This document shows positions 24,381 through 32,211 of a DNA stretch of 45,599 nt, piece by piece. Position 1 is the stretch's first letter; the number at the start of each line of letters is the position of its first letter. The notes below the pieces were generated by a model. The model worked only from the letters and a program-made list of their open reading frames with translations. It ran no database searches and was not told the origin of the DNA. The position numbers and the translations under genes were made by a program. The stretch is taken from NCBI GenBank assembly GCA_021163545.1, contig JAGGTU010000045.1, positions 1 through 45,599 on the forward strand. Direction: 5' to 3'. Source of the stretch: a bacterium (GTDB lineage Bacteria > Patescibacteriota > Minisyncoccia > Minisyncoccales > PEYH01).

Positions 24381-25106
24381 ATGAATTGTAGCAGAAAAAG
24401 AAGCTCCGGTCAAGATAATATAAAAATTCCGTATCATCTTGGTATTATTATGGATGGCAACAGAAGATGGGCAAGACATCATGGTTTGCCAACACTTTCG
24501 GGCCATAAAAAAGGACTTGATACTTTCAAAAAAATAGCAAGATATTGCTATAAAAAAGGCGTCAAAATTCTAACAGTCTTTGCATTTTCAACTGAGAATT
24601 GGAATAGGTCAAAAAAAGAGGTAAATTATTTAATGAAACTTTTTGAGTCAATGCTTACAGATAAGAACCTAGAAGAATTGAATAAGAAGGGGGTAAAAAT
24701 AAATATAATAGGACAGAAATGGCGACTACCAAAAAAGTTACAAAAGAAGATTAAAGAAGTAGAACAAATAACTAGAAAAAATAGAAAAGCAATTTTAAAT
24801 ATAGCCCTTTCCTATGGAGGCAGAGCGGATATAGTTCAGGCAATAAAAAAAATTGTAAAATTAAAAATACCCTCAAGGGAAATTGATGAAACCCTTGTTT
24901 CAAAATACTTATGGACCAAAGGGCTTCCTGATCCTGATTTAATTATTAGAACAGGCAAGGAAAAAAGAATCTCCAATTTTTTAATCTGGCAATCTGCCTA
25001 TTCTGAACTTTATTTTTCTAACAAACACTGGCCAGAGTTTACAGAGGAAGATCTTGAAAAAGCTTTTTTAGATTACTCAAACCGCCAAAGACGCTTTGGT
25101 AAATAA
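24381..25106 (+). CDS. uppS: Undecaprenyl diphosphate synthase (cis-prenyltransferase)
   Basis: A 241-residue cytosolic enzyme that makes the C55 lipid carrier for peptidoglycan precursors from FPP and IPP. The catalytic Asp25 is in IIMDGNRRWARHHG; also seen are VFAFSTENWNRSKKEV, a NIALSYGGRADIVQA segment, DLIIRTGKEKRISNFLIWQS and the closing AYSELYFSNKHWPEF. All conserved motifs are present and the length is normal. It heads a run with the YjbQ-family, PEBP and Idi-MazG genes, so an isoprenoid link with Idi is plausible. Confidence 0.95.
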   Translation: MNCSRKRSSGQDNIKIPYHLGIIMDGNRRWARHHGLPTLSGHKKGLDTFKKIARYCYKKGVKILTVFAFSTENWNRSKKEVNYLMKLFESMLTDKNLEELNKKGVKINIIGQKWRLPKKLQKKIKEVEQITRKNRKAILNIALSYGGRADIVQAIKKIVKLKIPSREIDETLVSKYLWTKGLPDPDLIIRTGKEKRISNFLIWQSAYSELYFSNKHWPEFTEEDLEKAFLDYSNRQRRFGK

Positions 25107-25115
25107 GTTTTATTA

Positions 25116-25511
25116 ATGCAAGAGATAGAGATTGCTACAACTCAAAAACACGAGCTAATAGATATAACTGAGGCGATACAAGAGGAAATTCGAAAAGCCA
25201 ACATCCAGACTGGCTTAATTTTTATATTTTCTCTTCATACAACCTCGGGCATTTTGATAACCGAAAATGAAGAAGGTCTCAAAGAAGATTGGATGCAATT
25301 TTTCAAGAAGATCACTTCAGGTATTGACTATCATCACGATCATTTAGATGGTAATGCTCCTTCTCATATTTTTGCAGGAATATTAGGACAAGGCACATTG
25401 GTGCCCATTAGAAATGGAAGATTGGTTCTGGGCACGTGGCAGAGAATTTTTTTAGCAGAACTCGATGGGCCAAGAAATCGTAAAATAGCGCTGCAATTTA
25501 TTAAAAATTAA
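25116..25511 (+). CDS. yjbQ: YjbQ/UPF0047 family protein
   Basis: A 131-residue single-domain protein. Family signatures: FSLHTTSGILITENEEGL, DYHHDHLDGNAPSHI and GQGTLVPIRNGRLVLGTWQ with AELDGPRNRKIALQF. The conserved His residues form a likely metal site. Members have been linked to weak thiamin-phosphate synthase activity, but the true function is unsettled. It starts 9 bp after uppS and 12 bp before the PEBP gene, in one operon. Confidence 0.92.
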   Translation: MQEIEIATTQKHELIDITEAIQEEIRKANIQTGLIFIFSLHTTSGILITENEEGLKEDWMQFFKKITSGIDYHHDHLDGNAPSHIFAGILGQGTLVPIRNGRLVLGTWQRIFLAELDGPRNRKIALQFIKN

Positions 25512-25523
25512 TCTCTAAATAAT

Positions 25524-26102
25524 ATGCGCAAGACAAAAATTCTGCTTTTAATTCTTTTGACGATCTTGCTCTTTTTGGTCGCCGGTATAGTTTATCTTTC
25601 ACAGTCTTCCAAAAAGGAGACTGCACCTTCCATCTTAGAGGAAGAATTAACAAAACCAAGTTCTATGAAAATTTCAAGCCCTGCCTTTGAGAACAATCAG
25701 TTTATTCCTGTTAAATATACCTGTGATGGTGAAAATATAAATCCTCCTTTGAAAATTGAGGATGTTCCCGAAGGAACAAAAACCCTGGCTTTGATTGTAG
25801 ATGATCCAGATGCACCAATGGGAGTTTGGAGTCATTGGGTGTTGTTTAACATCGATCCATCGGTTCAATTTATTGAGGAAAACTCTTATCCTGAAGGAGC
25901 AATTCAAGGGTTAAATGATTTTAAAAAACATTCATATGGAGGACCCTGTCCGCCATCAGGCGCACATCGCTATTATTTTAGGTTGTATGCATTGGATACA
26001 ATACTTGATCTTTCATCTGAAGCAACAAGAGAAGATGTGTTGAAAACTATCAAAGATCATATCTTAGCCTCGGCTGAATTAATGGGTTTATATCAAAGAT
26101 AA
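25524..26102 (+). CDS. PEBP-family (YbhB/YbcL-like) protein, membrane anchored
   Basis: A 192-residue protein with an N-terminal membrane helix or signal (about 6-26), a short acidic linker, then a phosphatidylethanolamine-binding fold: FIPVKYTCDGENINPPLKIE, ALIVDDPDAPMGVWSHWVLF, and YGGPCPPSGAHRYYFRLYAL. The DPDAP and GxPPxxxHRY motifs frame the anion-binding pocket. No lipobox Cys is seen, so it is probably helix-anchored outside the cell. Ligand unknown. Confidence 0.9.
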   Translation: MRKTKILLLILLTILLFLVAGIVYLSQSSKKETAPSILEEELTKPSSMKISSPAFENNQFIPVKYTCDGENINPPLKIEDVPEGTKTLALIVDDPDAPMGVWSHWVLFNIDPSVQFIEENSYPEGAIQGLNDFKKHSYGGPCPPSGAHRYYFRLYALDTILDLSSEATREDVLKTIKDHILASAELMGLYQR

Positions 26103-26104
26103 AA

Positions 26105-26926
26105 ATGGAAAAAGTTGTTTTAGTTGATTTAAACGATAATCCAATTGGAGTCGAGGAAAAACTAAAAGCTCACAGAGAAGGGAAACTTCATCGAGCCTTC
26201 TCCATTTTTATTTTTGACCCAAAAAAAGAAAAAATTCTTCTGCAGAAGCGTCACAAAGATAAATATCATTCTGGAGGGCTATGGACAAATACCTGCTGTT
26301 CTCATCCAAGACCTAATGAGTCTCTCAAAGAAGCAGCCCACCGACGGTTAAAAGAAGAAATGGGATTTGATTGTAAATTGCAACATCTTTTTTCTTTTAT
26401 TTATAGGACAGATTTTGGACAAATAAAGGAATTTGAGATTGACCATATCTTTGTTGGTTGTTATCAAGGAGAAGTTAAACCTGACCCAAAAGAGGTAGAA
26501 GATTTTAAATGGGCCAAAATTAATGATGTTCTAAAAGATTTAAAAGAAAAACCAGATAAATATACCGTTTGGTTTCGTTTGAGCTTTGAAAAAGTTATAA
26601 ATTTACTGAAAATGTTATCTTTAAATTTCAAAGAGTATCAAAAACTTTCAAGAAAAACAGCAATCTATCCAGACAAAGATAAGAATTTTATTTTTCCAGC
26701 TCTAGGATTAGCAGGAGAAACAGGGGAGGTGATTGAGAGGATAAAAAAAATTATCAGGGATAAAAAGAAAATGGAAGAGGAGGATAAAAAAGAGCTTAAA
26801 AAAGAGTTAGGAGATGTTTTATGGTATTTATCTCAACTTGCCAGCGAGTTAAATTTATCATTAGAAGAGATCGCTCAGGAAAACCTTAAGAAAATTGCTG
26901 AAAAATATAATAAAAAAATACCCTAG
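26105..26926 (+). CDS. Fusion of type I isopentenyl-diphosphate isomerase and a MazG-like pyrophosphohydrolase
   Basis: Residues 1-170 form a Nudix IPP:DMAPP isomerase: catalytic Cys64/65 in GLWTNTCCSHPRP, a Nudix-type helix (ESLKEAAHRRLKEEMGF, 72-88) and the EVEDFKWAKI acidic motif. Residues 172-273 form an all-alpha MazG-like domain: GLAGETGEVIERIKKII (201-217) and KKELGDVLWYLSQLASEL (232-249), with Glu205, Glu208, Glu234 and Asp237 as likely magnesium ligands. The first balances IPP and DMAPP for uppS upstream; the second would cleave a nucleoside triphosphate. I know of no standard role for this pairing. There is no stop or frameshift between the two domains. Confidence 0.86.
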   Translation: MEKVVLVDLNDNPIGVEEKLKAHREGKLHRAFSIFIFDPKKEKILLQKRHKDKYHSGGLWTNTCCSHPRPNESLKEAAHRRLKEEMGFDCKLQHLFSFIYRTDFGQIKEFEIDHIFVGCYQGEVKPDPKEVEDFKWAKINDVLKDLKEKPDKYTVWFRLSFEKVINLLKMLSLNFKEYQKLSRKTAIYPDKDKNFIFPALGLAGETGEVIERIKKIIRDKKKMEEEDKKELKKELGDVLWYLSQLASELNLSLEEIAQENLKKIAEKYNKKIP

Positions 26927-26977
26927 TGCCACACCTTAATATTAAGCGACATTTCTGCACTTGGACATTATTCGTTA

Positions 26978-27928
26978 TTATTTCTCCTTTAAGCCATGAT
27001 ATTTCCGATGAATTTCTCGAAGACGAGGTTTTGTTATGTGAGTATATACTTGAGTAGTAACAATATTTTTGTGTCCCAAAAATTCCTGCACAGTACGTAA
27101 ATCTACACCCTTCATTAAAAGATCTGTTGCAAAACTGTGGCGAAGGGTGTGACAGGTAGTATTGGCGGGAAGACCAGCCAAAAGTGTATATTTTTTAACT
27201 ATTCTTTCAACGCTTCTGCGTGTCAACCTGCTTGAGGGATCTTTTCCTCGATAATTAATAAATAAAGCTTTATTCTTATCGCCTCTGGTGTTTAAATACT
27301 CTCTTAACCATTTGACAGCTCTTTCTGATAAGTAAACCGTTCTTGGGTATCCCCCTTTTCCAATTATTGAAATTTCTAAATCTTTTGTATCTGGTTTTAT
27401 TTTAATCTGGTCTCTATTTAAAGCCACCAATTCACTCACTCGGAGACCCGTGGAAAAAAGAACCTCTAAAATAGCTCTATCTCGTAAACCAATTACATCT
27501 CTTGTATCTGGAGTCTCCAGTAGCTTTTTTACTTGCTCTAATGTTAAAAAATGAATAGTTCTTTCATCTTTATCTTTTGGCAATTTTACCTTTTCAGGGG
27601 GTAGCGAAGGTATATCTTTTTCAGCAAAAAAGGTTAAAAACGACCTTAAAGCAATTAAATAATAGTTTTGAGTGGATCTTTTAATAGGTTTTTTAGTGTT
27701 TTTGGATATATAATGACGCGAGAGAAAAACCCTATATTTCCAGATATGCTCTTTTGTTAGTTCTGGCGGTGTAATTGTATCTAACTTGTTTGCTTTGAGC
27801 CATTTAAAAAAACATTTTAAAAATCTTTCATAATTTTCTTGCGTTTTATTAGAAACACCTTTTTCAATTTCAAGCCAGTCTAAAAAATCTGATAAATATT
27901 GGGGAAGTGGTTTAAAGTCTTGGGACAT
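26978..27928 (-). CDS. Xer-type tyrosine recombinase
   Basis: A 316-residue XerC/XerD-like site-specific recombinase. It has an N-terminal core-binding SAM-like domain (6-110, FLDWLEIEKGVSNKTQENY) and a catalytic domain with all active-site residues: Arg163 (TGLRVSEL), Lys191 (GKGGYPR), His260/Arg263 (HTLRHSFAT), His286 (LGHKNI) and Tyr295 (VYTHIT). Such proteins resolve chromosome dimers at dif. Only one Xer gene is present here. A dif-like sequence lies within its own 5' region (27956-27983) and a strong promoter at 27995-28025. Whether it is the housekeeping Xer or an element integrase cannot be settled, but no element boundaries were seen. Confidence 0.93.
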   Translation of the reverse strand: MSQDFKPLPQYLSDFLDWLEIEKGVSNKTQENYERFLKCFFKWLKANKLDTITPPELTKEHIWKYRVFLSRHYISKNTKKPIKRSTQNYYLIALRSFLTFFAEKDIPSLPPEKVKLPKDKDERTIHFLTLEQVKKLLETPDTRDVIGLRDRAILEVLFSTGLRVSELVALNRDQIKIKPDTKDLEISIIGKGGYPRTVYLSERAVKWLREYLNTRGDKNKALFINYRGKDPSSRLTRRSVERIVKKYTLLAGLPANTTCHTLRHSFATDLLMKGVDLRTVQEFLGHKNIVTTQVYTHITKPRLREIHRKYHGLKEK

Positions 27929-27955
27929 ATTGGTATATTAAGACAGAGTTCTCCA

Positions 27956-27983
27956 ATTTCGATTAACCTACATTATGTGACAT
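27956..27983 (-). other. dif-like recombination site candidate upstream of xer
   Basis: Read on the minus strand, left arm ATGTCACATAA, centre TGTAGG, right arm TTAATCGAAAT. This agrees with the E. coli dif plan (arm ending CATAA, 6-bp centre TGTATA, arm TTATGTTAAAT) at about 17 of 28 positions. An ATAATGT direct repeat with 10-bp period overlaps it. Confidence 0.4.
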
Positions 27984-27994
27984 TATCTCTTTTT

Positions 27995-28025
27995 ATTATA
28001 CTCCCTCCCTATTCAGGATTGTCAA
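27995..28025 (-). promoter_or_regulatory. Promoter of the xer gene
   Basis: On the minus strand TTGACA (28025-28020), a 19-bp spacer, then TATAAT (28000-27995). The hexamers are perfect though the spacing is long. The leader to the xer ATG would be about 60 nt and contain the dif-like site. Confidence 0.6.
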
Positions 28026-28046
28026 GTTTATAATCGCAAAACAACT

Positions 28047-28355
28047 TTATTCAATTACAATTTCTTTATTCAAAAAGAAAACAATTTGTTTCCAAAAATT
28101 TATTAATTTAATTTTAGCTTTTTGATGCCACCAAAGTTTAATTTTTTCTCCTAAATTCAAGAAAAAAGGAAGGATTTTTTGGTGCCAAAAAGTACTAAAA
28201 GAGCCAAAATATGGTTTTGTTGAAGTGACAACTTTATGAACAAACTCTTCTGCCTCCTCTTGTCCCGGAGGACCTATTTGGGAAAAAGTAAATGAAGGCA
28301 GAAAGAAAACACCTATTAAAGCTAAAAACAGAGCAATAATTATTAAAACTCTCAT
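28047..28355 (-). CDS. Small exported or membrane-anchored protein, unknown function
   Basis: A 102-residue protein. An N-terminal signal or anchor (1-25, LIIIALFLALIGVFFLPSF) is followed by a Gln/Pro/Glu segment and an aromatic, Lys-rich amphipathic region (FWHQKILPFFLNLGEKIKLW). There are no cysteines. Its start overlaps the gltX stop by 4 bp (ATGA), so it is translated from the gltX mRNA. I do not recognise a family. Confidence 0.65.
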   Translation of the reverse strand: MRVLIIIALFLALIGVFFLPSFTFSQIGPPGQEEAEEFVHKVVTSTKPYFGSFSTFWHQKILPFFLNLGEKIKLWWHQKAKIKLINFWKQIVFFLNKEIVIE

Positions 28356-29935
28356 GATTGAAGCAAATTTTTTGCTTTTTTAATTCTTTCCAAAGTTTTT
28401 TCTTTTCCTAAAATTTCAGCTATTTCAAAAGGTGGGGCAGAAGCTTCTTTTCCAGTCAAAGCCACTCTTATTGGCCAAAGGAAGTATCCCCTATCCCCTA
28501 CTTTGCTGAACTTTTCTGCTTCTTTGACAAGCATGTTTTTAAGATTTTCTGCATTCCAATCTTTTTCTTCAATTTTTTGCAAAGTCTCCTCTGCTCTCTC
28601 AAGTGCCTCTAAAATATTTTTTTCTTCCGCATCCTTCCATTTAAGTAGCTCCTTTTTGTAATTTAAATCTTTTTTAAAGAAAAAATCTATCAGTTCAGGA
28701 ATTTCTGAAAGCACTCTTAATCTTTCTTGATAAATAGCAATCATCTTTTTTATTTTCTCAAATTCAACTATCTCCCCCGTCTCTTGAATTATAAAACTCT
28801 GCCTGATGATTTCTCCTCCAAATACTGGAGGGTATTTGTCACTTTCAATTTTTGGTTTTATTAGTTCAGCTTCAATAAGGTATGGAAGACACAAGTTGGT
28901 TAATTTATCTATATTTTTCTGACGAATATAAAAACCATTGAACCAAATTAGTTTTCTTTTATTAAAAACTGCAGGTGACTTTTGGCATCTTTCCAGAGAA
29001 AATTCTTTTATAAGCGAATTCAATGAGTAAATCTCTCTTTCTTTGTCTGGATTCCAACCTAAAAATGCCATAAAATTAATTAAGGCTTCGGGTAAAAACC
29101 CTTCTTTTCTATATTCTCTTAGAGCAACAGCACCATGCCGCTTACTTAATTTACTTCTATCTGGACCCAAAATTAATGGTAAATGGGCAAATTGAGGAGG
29201 TTTGAGTCCTAAGGCCTCATACAAAAGAATTTGTTTGGGAGTATTTGGAATGTGATCTTCTCCTCGAATAACATGTGTGATTTTCATTTCGAAATCATCT
29301 ATTACCGCTGCTAAATTATAAAGAGGAGTATTTTCGTCTTTAGCAATCACAATGTCTCCAAACTCTGAAGAATCACTTTCAATCTTTCCATGAATTAAAT
29401 CGTTAAAGACAACTTTTTTATTAGGGTTTTTAAACCTTATTACATATGGCTTTTTTGCCTCCAAATACTCTTTAACCTCTTTTTCACTGAGATTTCTACA
29501 TTTTCCGTTATATCTGGGAGGCTGGCCGATGCTCATAAAGTATTGTCTTTTTGCCTCTAGCTCTTCTTCAGAACAAAAACAATAATAAGCTTTGCCTTCA
29601 TCTAACAATTTTTGGATATATTTTTTATAGATTTCTTTTCGCTCACTTTGCCTATAAGGACCATAGTTACCAATATAACCTTCCCCCTCAGCTACAGGAC
29701 CCTCATCCCACATTAATCCCAACCATTTTAGCCCTTCTATGATATCTTTTTCCCATTCTTTTTTAGATCTTTCTAAATCTGTATCCTCAATTCTTAAAAT
29801 GAAAACACCGTTGTGTTTCTTGGCAAAGAGATAATTAAATAAAGCAGTACGCGCAGTACCTATATGAAGAGGCCCGGTTGGAGATGGAGCAATTCTTACC
29901 CGGGGTCTTGCGATTTTAAGTTCTAAGTCGGCCAT
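28352..29935 (-). CDS. gltX: Glutamyl-tRNA synthetase
   Basis: A 527-residue class I synthetase charging tRNA-Glu. The HIGH-type motif is in SPTGPLHIGTARTALFNYL, and the KMSKS-type motif is DRSKLSKRHGAVAL. A zinc-type Cys set is visible (YYCFCSEEEL then YNGKCRNLS) and RIEDTDLERS lies in the catalytic domain. The C-terminal helical anticodon domain is present, slightly longer than the E. coli enzyme (471). No glutaminyl-tRNA synthetase is in the window, so a non-discriminating role with GatCAB is possible but not shown. Confidence 0.96.
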   Translation of the reverse strand: MADLELKIARPRVRIAPSPTGPLHIGTARTALFNYLFAKKHNGVFILRIEDTDLERSKKEWEKDIIEGLKWLGLMWDEGPVAEGEGYIGNYGPYRQSERKEIYKKYIQKLLDEGKAYYCFCSEEELEAKRQYFMSIGQPPRYNGKCRNLSEKEVKEYLEAKKPYVIRFKNPNKKVVFNDLIHGKIESDSSEFGDIVIAKDENTPLYNLAAVIDDFEMKITHVIRGEDHIPNTPKQILLYEALGLKPPQFAHLPLILGPDRSKLSKRHGAVALREYRKEGFLPEALINFMAFLGWNPDKEREIYSLNSLIKEFSLERCQKSPAVFNKRKLIWFNGFYIRQKNIDKLTNLCLPYLIEAELIKPKIESDKYPPVFGGEIIRQSFIIQETGEIVEFEKIKKMIAIYQERLRVLSEIPELIDFFFKKDLNYKKELLKWKDAEEKNILEALERAEETLQKIEEKDWNAENLKNMLVKEAEKFSKVGDRGYFLWPIRVALTGKEASAPPFEIAEILGKEKTLERIKKAKNLLQS

Positions 29936-29944
29936 ATTTTTATT

Positions 29945-31111
29945 TTAAGCCCTCCCTTCTTTAAAATCAACGAGATTTAACTCTTTCAGGATATATTGTG
30001 CGATGATTTTAGCCGAATTTGGGACAGCCAATTCCTTGGCTCTTTTTCTCATTTCTTTTAATATTTCAGGCTTCGAGAAGAACAAATGCAGTTTTTTAAC
30101 CAGAAAATGAGGTCTGAAATTGGGTTGCTCAATTACTAGAGCAGCTCCATATTTTTCAATGATATATGCATTTTCTTTTTGATGATTTTGCGCCGATTCA
30201 GGCAAAGGTACCAAAATTGAAGGAAGCCCATTTGCTAAAATTTCAAAAATCGAACCAGAACCTGCCCTTGAAATCACTAAATCCGCTACTTTAAAGGCAT
30301 GTTTTAGTTGTTCTTCATTCAAAAATCCATACAAATGATAATATTTTTGCAGGGATTTTTCTTTTTGAAGAATGACTTTCGTTTGAAGCTGCATCTCTTT
30401 AAGGTTGTTTTTTCCACACTGATGGATGACTTCGAATAACTTTAGAATGTCCAAGAGAGCTTGCAGAATGACATCATTTATTCTTTGGGCCCCTTGAGAC
30501 CCTCCTAATATTAAGAGAACTGGTTTTTCGTTGGTTAAATTAAAAATTTTCTCTCCGGTTCCTTTATTTCCTTTTGTAATTTCTTCTCTGATAGGATTCC
30601 CAACAAAAAGACATTTTTCTTTTGTTCCCGTTTGTGAGAAATATTTTGTATGTTTGAGTGGAAAAGCTAAGAATATTTTTTTAGCGAAACGAGCGCAAAA
30701 TTTGTTAGCCCATCCAGGTATTGAGTCAGATTCGTGTAAAAATATGGGAACATCTAAAAAGGATCCTGCTAAAACCACAGGCAAAGAGCCATATCCTCCC
30801 TTGCTAAAAATTAACCTTGGCTTTATTATTCGAAGAAATAAAAATGCTTGCCCAATTCCAGCCAACATTTTAAAAATATCAATAAAATTAGCAAAAATAG
30901 CGCTAGGGGTAATATATCTTCTAATTTTACCTGCTCTAATATACTTTACTTGCACCCCTTCTCTAATTAGATTTTCTACAAATTGGTCTTTTGGGCCAAG
31001 ATAAAAAAACTTTAAAGCTTTTGCTTTGGAATGTTTTTTTAATTCTCTTATAATTGCAATTATTGGAAAAGTATGCCCTCCTGTTCCTCCTCCGCAAAAT
31101 ACTAAGTTCAT
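29945..31111 (-). CDS. murG: UDP-GlcNAc:lipid I N-acetylglucosaminyltransferase MurG
   Basis: A 388-residue GT-B enzyme (family GT28) that makes lipid II at the inner face of the membrane. N-terminal glycine loop VFCGGGTGGHTFPIIAI (4-20), a second glycine loop KGGYGSLPVVLAG, HESDSIPGWANKF (HEQNAVPG in most MurG), and UDP-GlcNAc site residues LLILGGSQGAQRIND and ISRAGSGSIFEILANGLP. It sits 8 bp downstream of ftsW and 9 bp before gltX. Length is normal to slightly long. Confidence 0.95.
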   Translation of the reverse strand: MNLVFCGGGTGGHTFPIIAIIRELKKHSKAKALKFFYLGPKDQFVENLIREGVQVKYIRAGKIRRYITPSAIFANFIDIFKMLAGIGQAFLFLRIIKPRLIFSKGGYGSLPVVLAGSFLDVPIFLHESDSIPGWANKFCARFAKKIFLAFPLKHTKYFSQTGTKEKCLFVGNPIREEITKGNKGTGEKIFNLTNEKPVLLILGGSQGAQRINDVILQALLDILKLFEVIHQCGKNNLKEMQLQTKVILQKEKSLQKYYHLYGFLNEEQLKHAFKVADLVISRAGSGSIFEILANGLPSILVPLPESAQNHQKENAYIIEKYGAALVIEQPNFRPHFLVKKLHLFFSKPEILKEMRKRAKELAVPNSAKIIAQYILKELNLVDFKEGRA

Positions 31112-31119
31112 AGTTTTAT

Positions 31120-32211
31120 TTATTTTTTGCTTATATTTAATAATATACCACAGCCAGCCAGTTCACAAATTAAGGCCGAGCCACCATAACTTAAAAAAGG
31201 CAAAGGCATTCCAGTTAGAGGTAAAACTCCAATCATTGTACCCATATTTATAAAAGCCTGGATAGTAATCCAAGAAGTTACCCCAACGGCCAAAAGTTTT
31301 CTAAACTCATCGTTTTGTTCTTTAGCGCATCTAATTCCCCTCCAGGCAAAGAGTAAAAATAAACAAACCACCACAAATGTGCCTAAAAATCCCACCTCCT
31401 CTCCAAAGACAGCAAAAATTGAGTCTGTCATAGGTTGAGGCAAAAACCCTAACTTCTGTTCTCCTAATCCCAATCCTTTTCCAAACAATCCACCTGAGCC
31501 TACCGCAATTAAAGCTTGTTTTATATGATACCCTTTTCCTAAAGGATCTGTTTCAGGATTTAAAAACACAAAGAGCCGGTTAAATCTATAGGGAGTAAGT
31601 AAAATTAAAAGACAGAGAGCGACTCCTCCAATACAGGCTAAGATAACGATGTGTGAAAAAGGAGTCTTGGCAGAAAAATACAATATCCCACCCAGCAAAC
31701 CGAACATCGCCAATGTACTAACATCAGGTTGAAGAATAAAAATTATGCTTAAAATCGCCAAAATTGTCAAGAATGGTAGCAGCATATTCTTGAACATAGG
31801 TCTTTCTCTTTCCTGCTTTGCCAACCAAGAGGAAAGATAAATTAAAAAGGCCAATTTTAATAATTCAGAGGGTTGAAAAGAAAATCCAAAAATATTGATC
31901 CATCTTCTTCCGCCAAAAATTGTGACTCCTAACTTTGGTACAAAAACCAAAGAGGTCAAAAAAACCGCAAAAATAAAAATCCAAAAAGAATTTTTTCTTA
32001 AAAAATCAAGATCAAGTCTATATAAGACAAAAGCCAGAATAACACCGGGAACAAGACCGTATAATATTTGATGAAATAAAAAATAAGTAGATTTTCCCGT
32101 TAACTGTAAAGATTTAGCGCTTGAGGCTCCAGCGATTGCTATGAGACCAATCAAATTCAAAAGAATTACTACAGATAAGAGAATATAGTCTAGCTTTTTG
32201 TGTTTTTTCAT
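31120..32211 (-). CDS. ftsW: FtsW/RodA family peptidoglycan polymerase (SEDS)
   Basis: A 363-residue protein with about ten membrane helices that polymerises lipid II together with a class B PBP. SEDS signatures: GGRRWINIFGFSFQPSELLK, FLQPD-type IFILQPDVSTLAMF, FLPQPMTDSIFAVFGEEVGF, and the C-terminal LPLTGMPLPFLSYGGSALI. Context between murD and murG, as in the dcw cluster, favours FtsW over RodA. Its start overlaps murD by 4 bp. Confidence 0.93.
   Translation of the reverse strand: MKKHKKLDYILLSVVILLNLIGLIAIAGASSAKSLQLTGKSTYFLFHQILYGLVPGVILAFVLYRLDLDFLRKNSFWIFIFAVFLTSLVFVPKLGVTIFGGRRWINIFGFSFQPSELLKLAFLIYLSSWLAKQERERPMFKNMLLPFLTILAILSIIFILQPDVSTLAMFGLLGGILYFSAKTPFSHIVILACIGGVALCLLILLTPYRFNRLFVFLNPETDPLGKGYHIKQALIAVGSGGLFGKGLGLGEQKLGFLPQPMTDSIFAVFGEEVGFLGTFVVVCLFLLFAWRGIRCAKEQNDEFRKLLAVGVTSWITIQAFINMGTMIGVLPLTGMPLPFLSYGGSALICELAGCGILLNISKK

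Noticed and set aside
26933..26953. Attachment-site pair flanking the xer gene (mobile integrase cassette)
   Set aside because: ACCTTAATATTAAGCGACATT and the sequence at 27966-27986 share only a degenerate ACCT...GACATT pattern; too weak to call att repeats. Only the dif-like reading is kept as a low-confidence feature.
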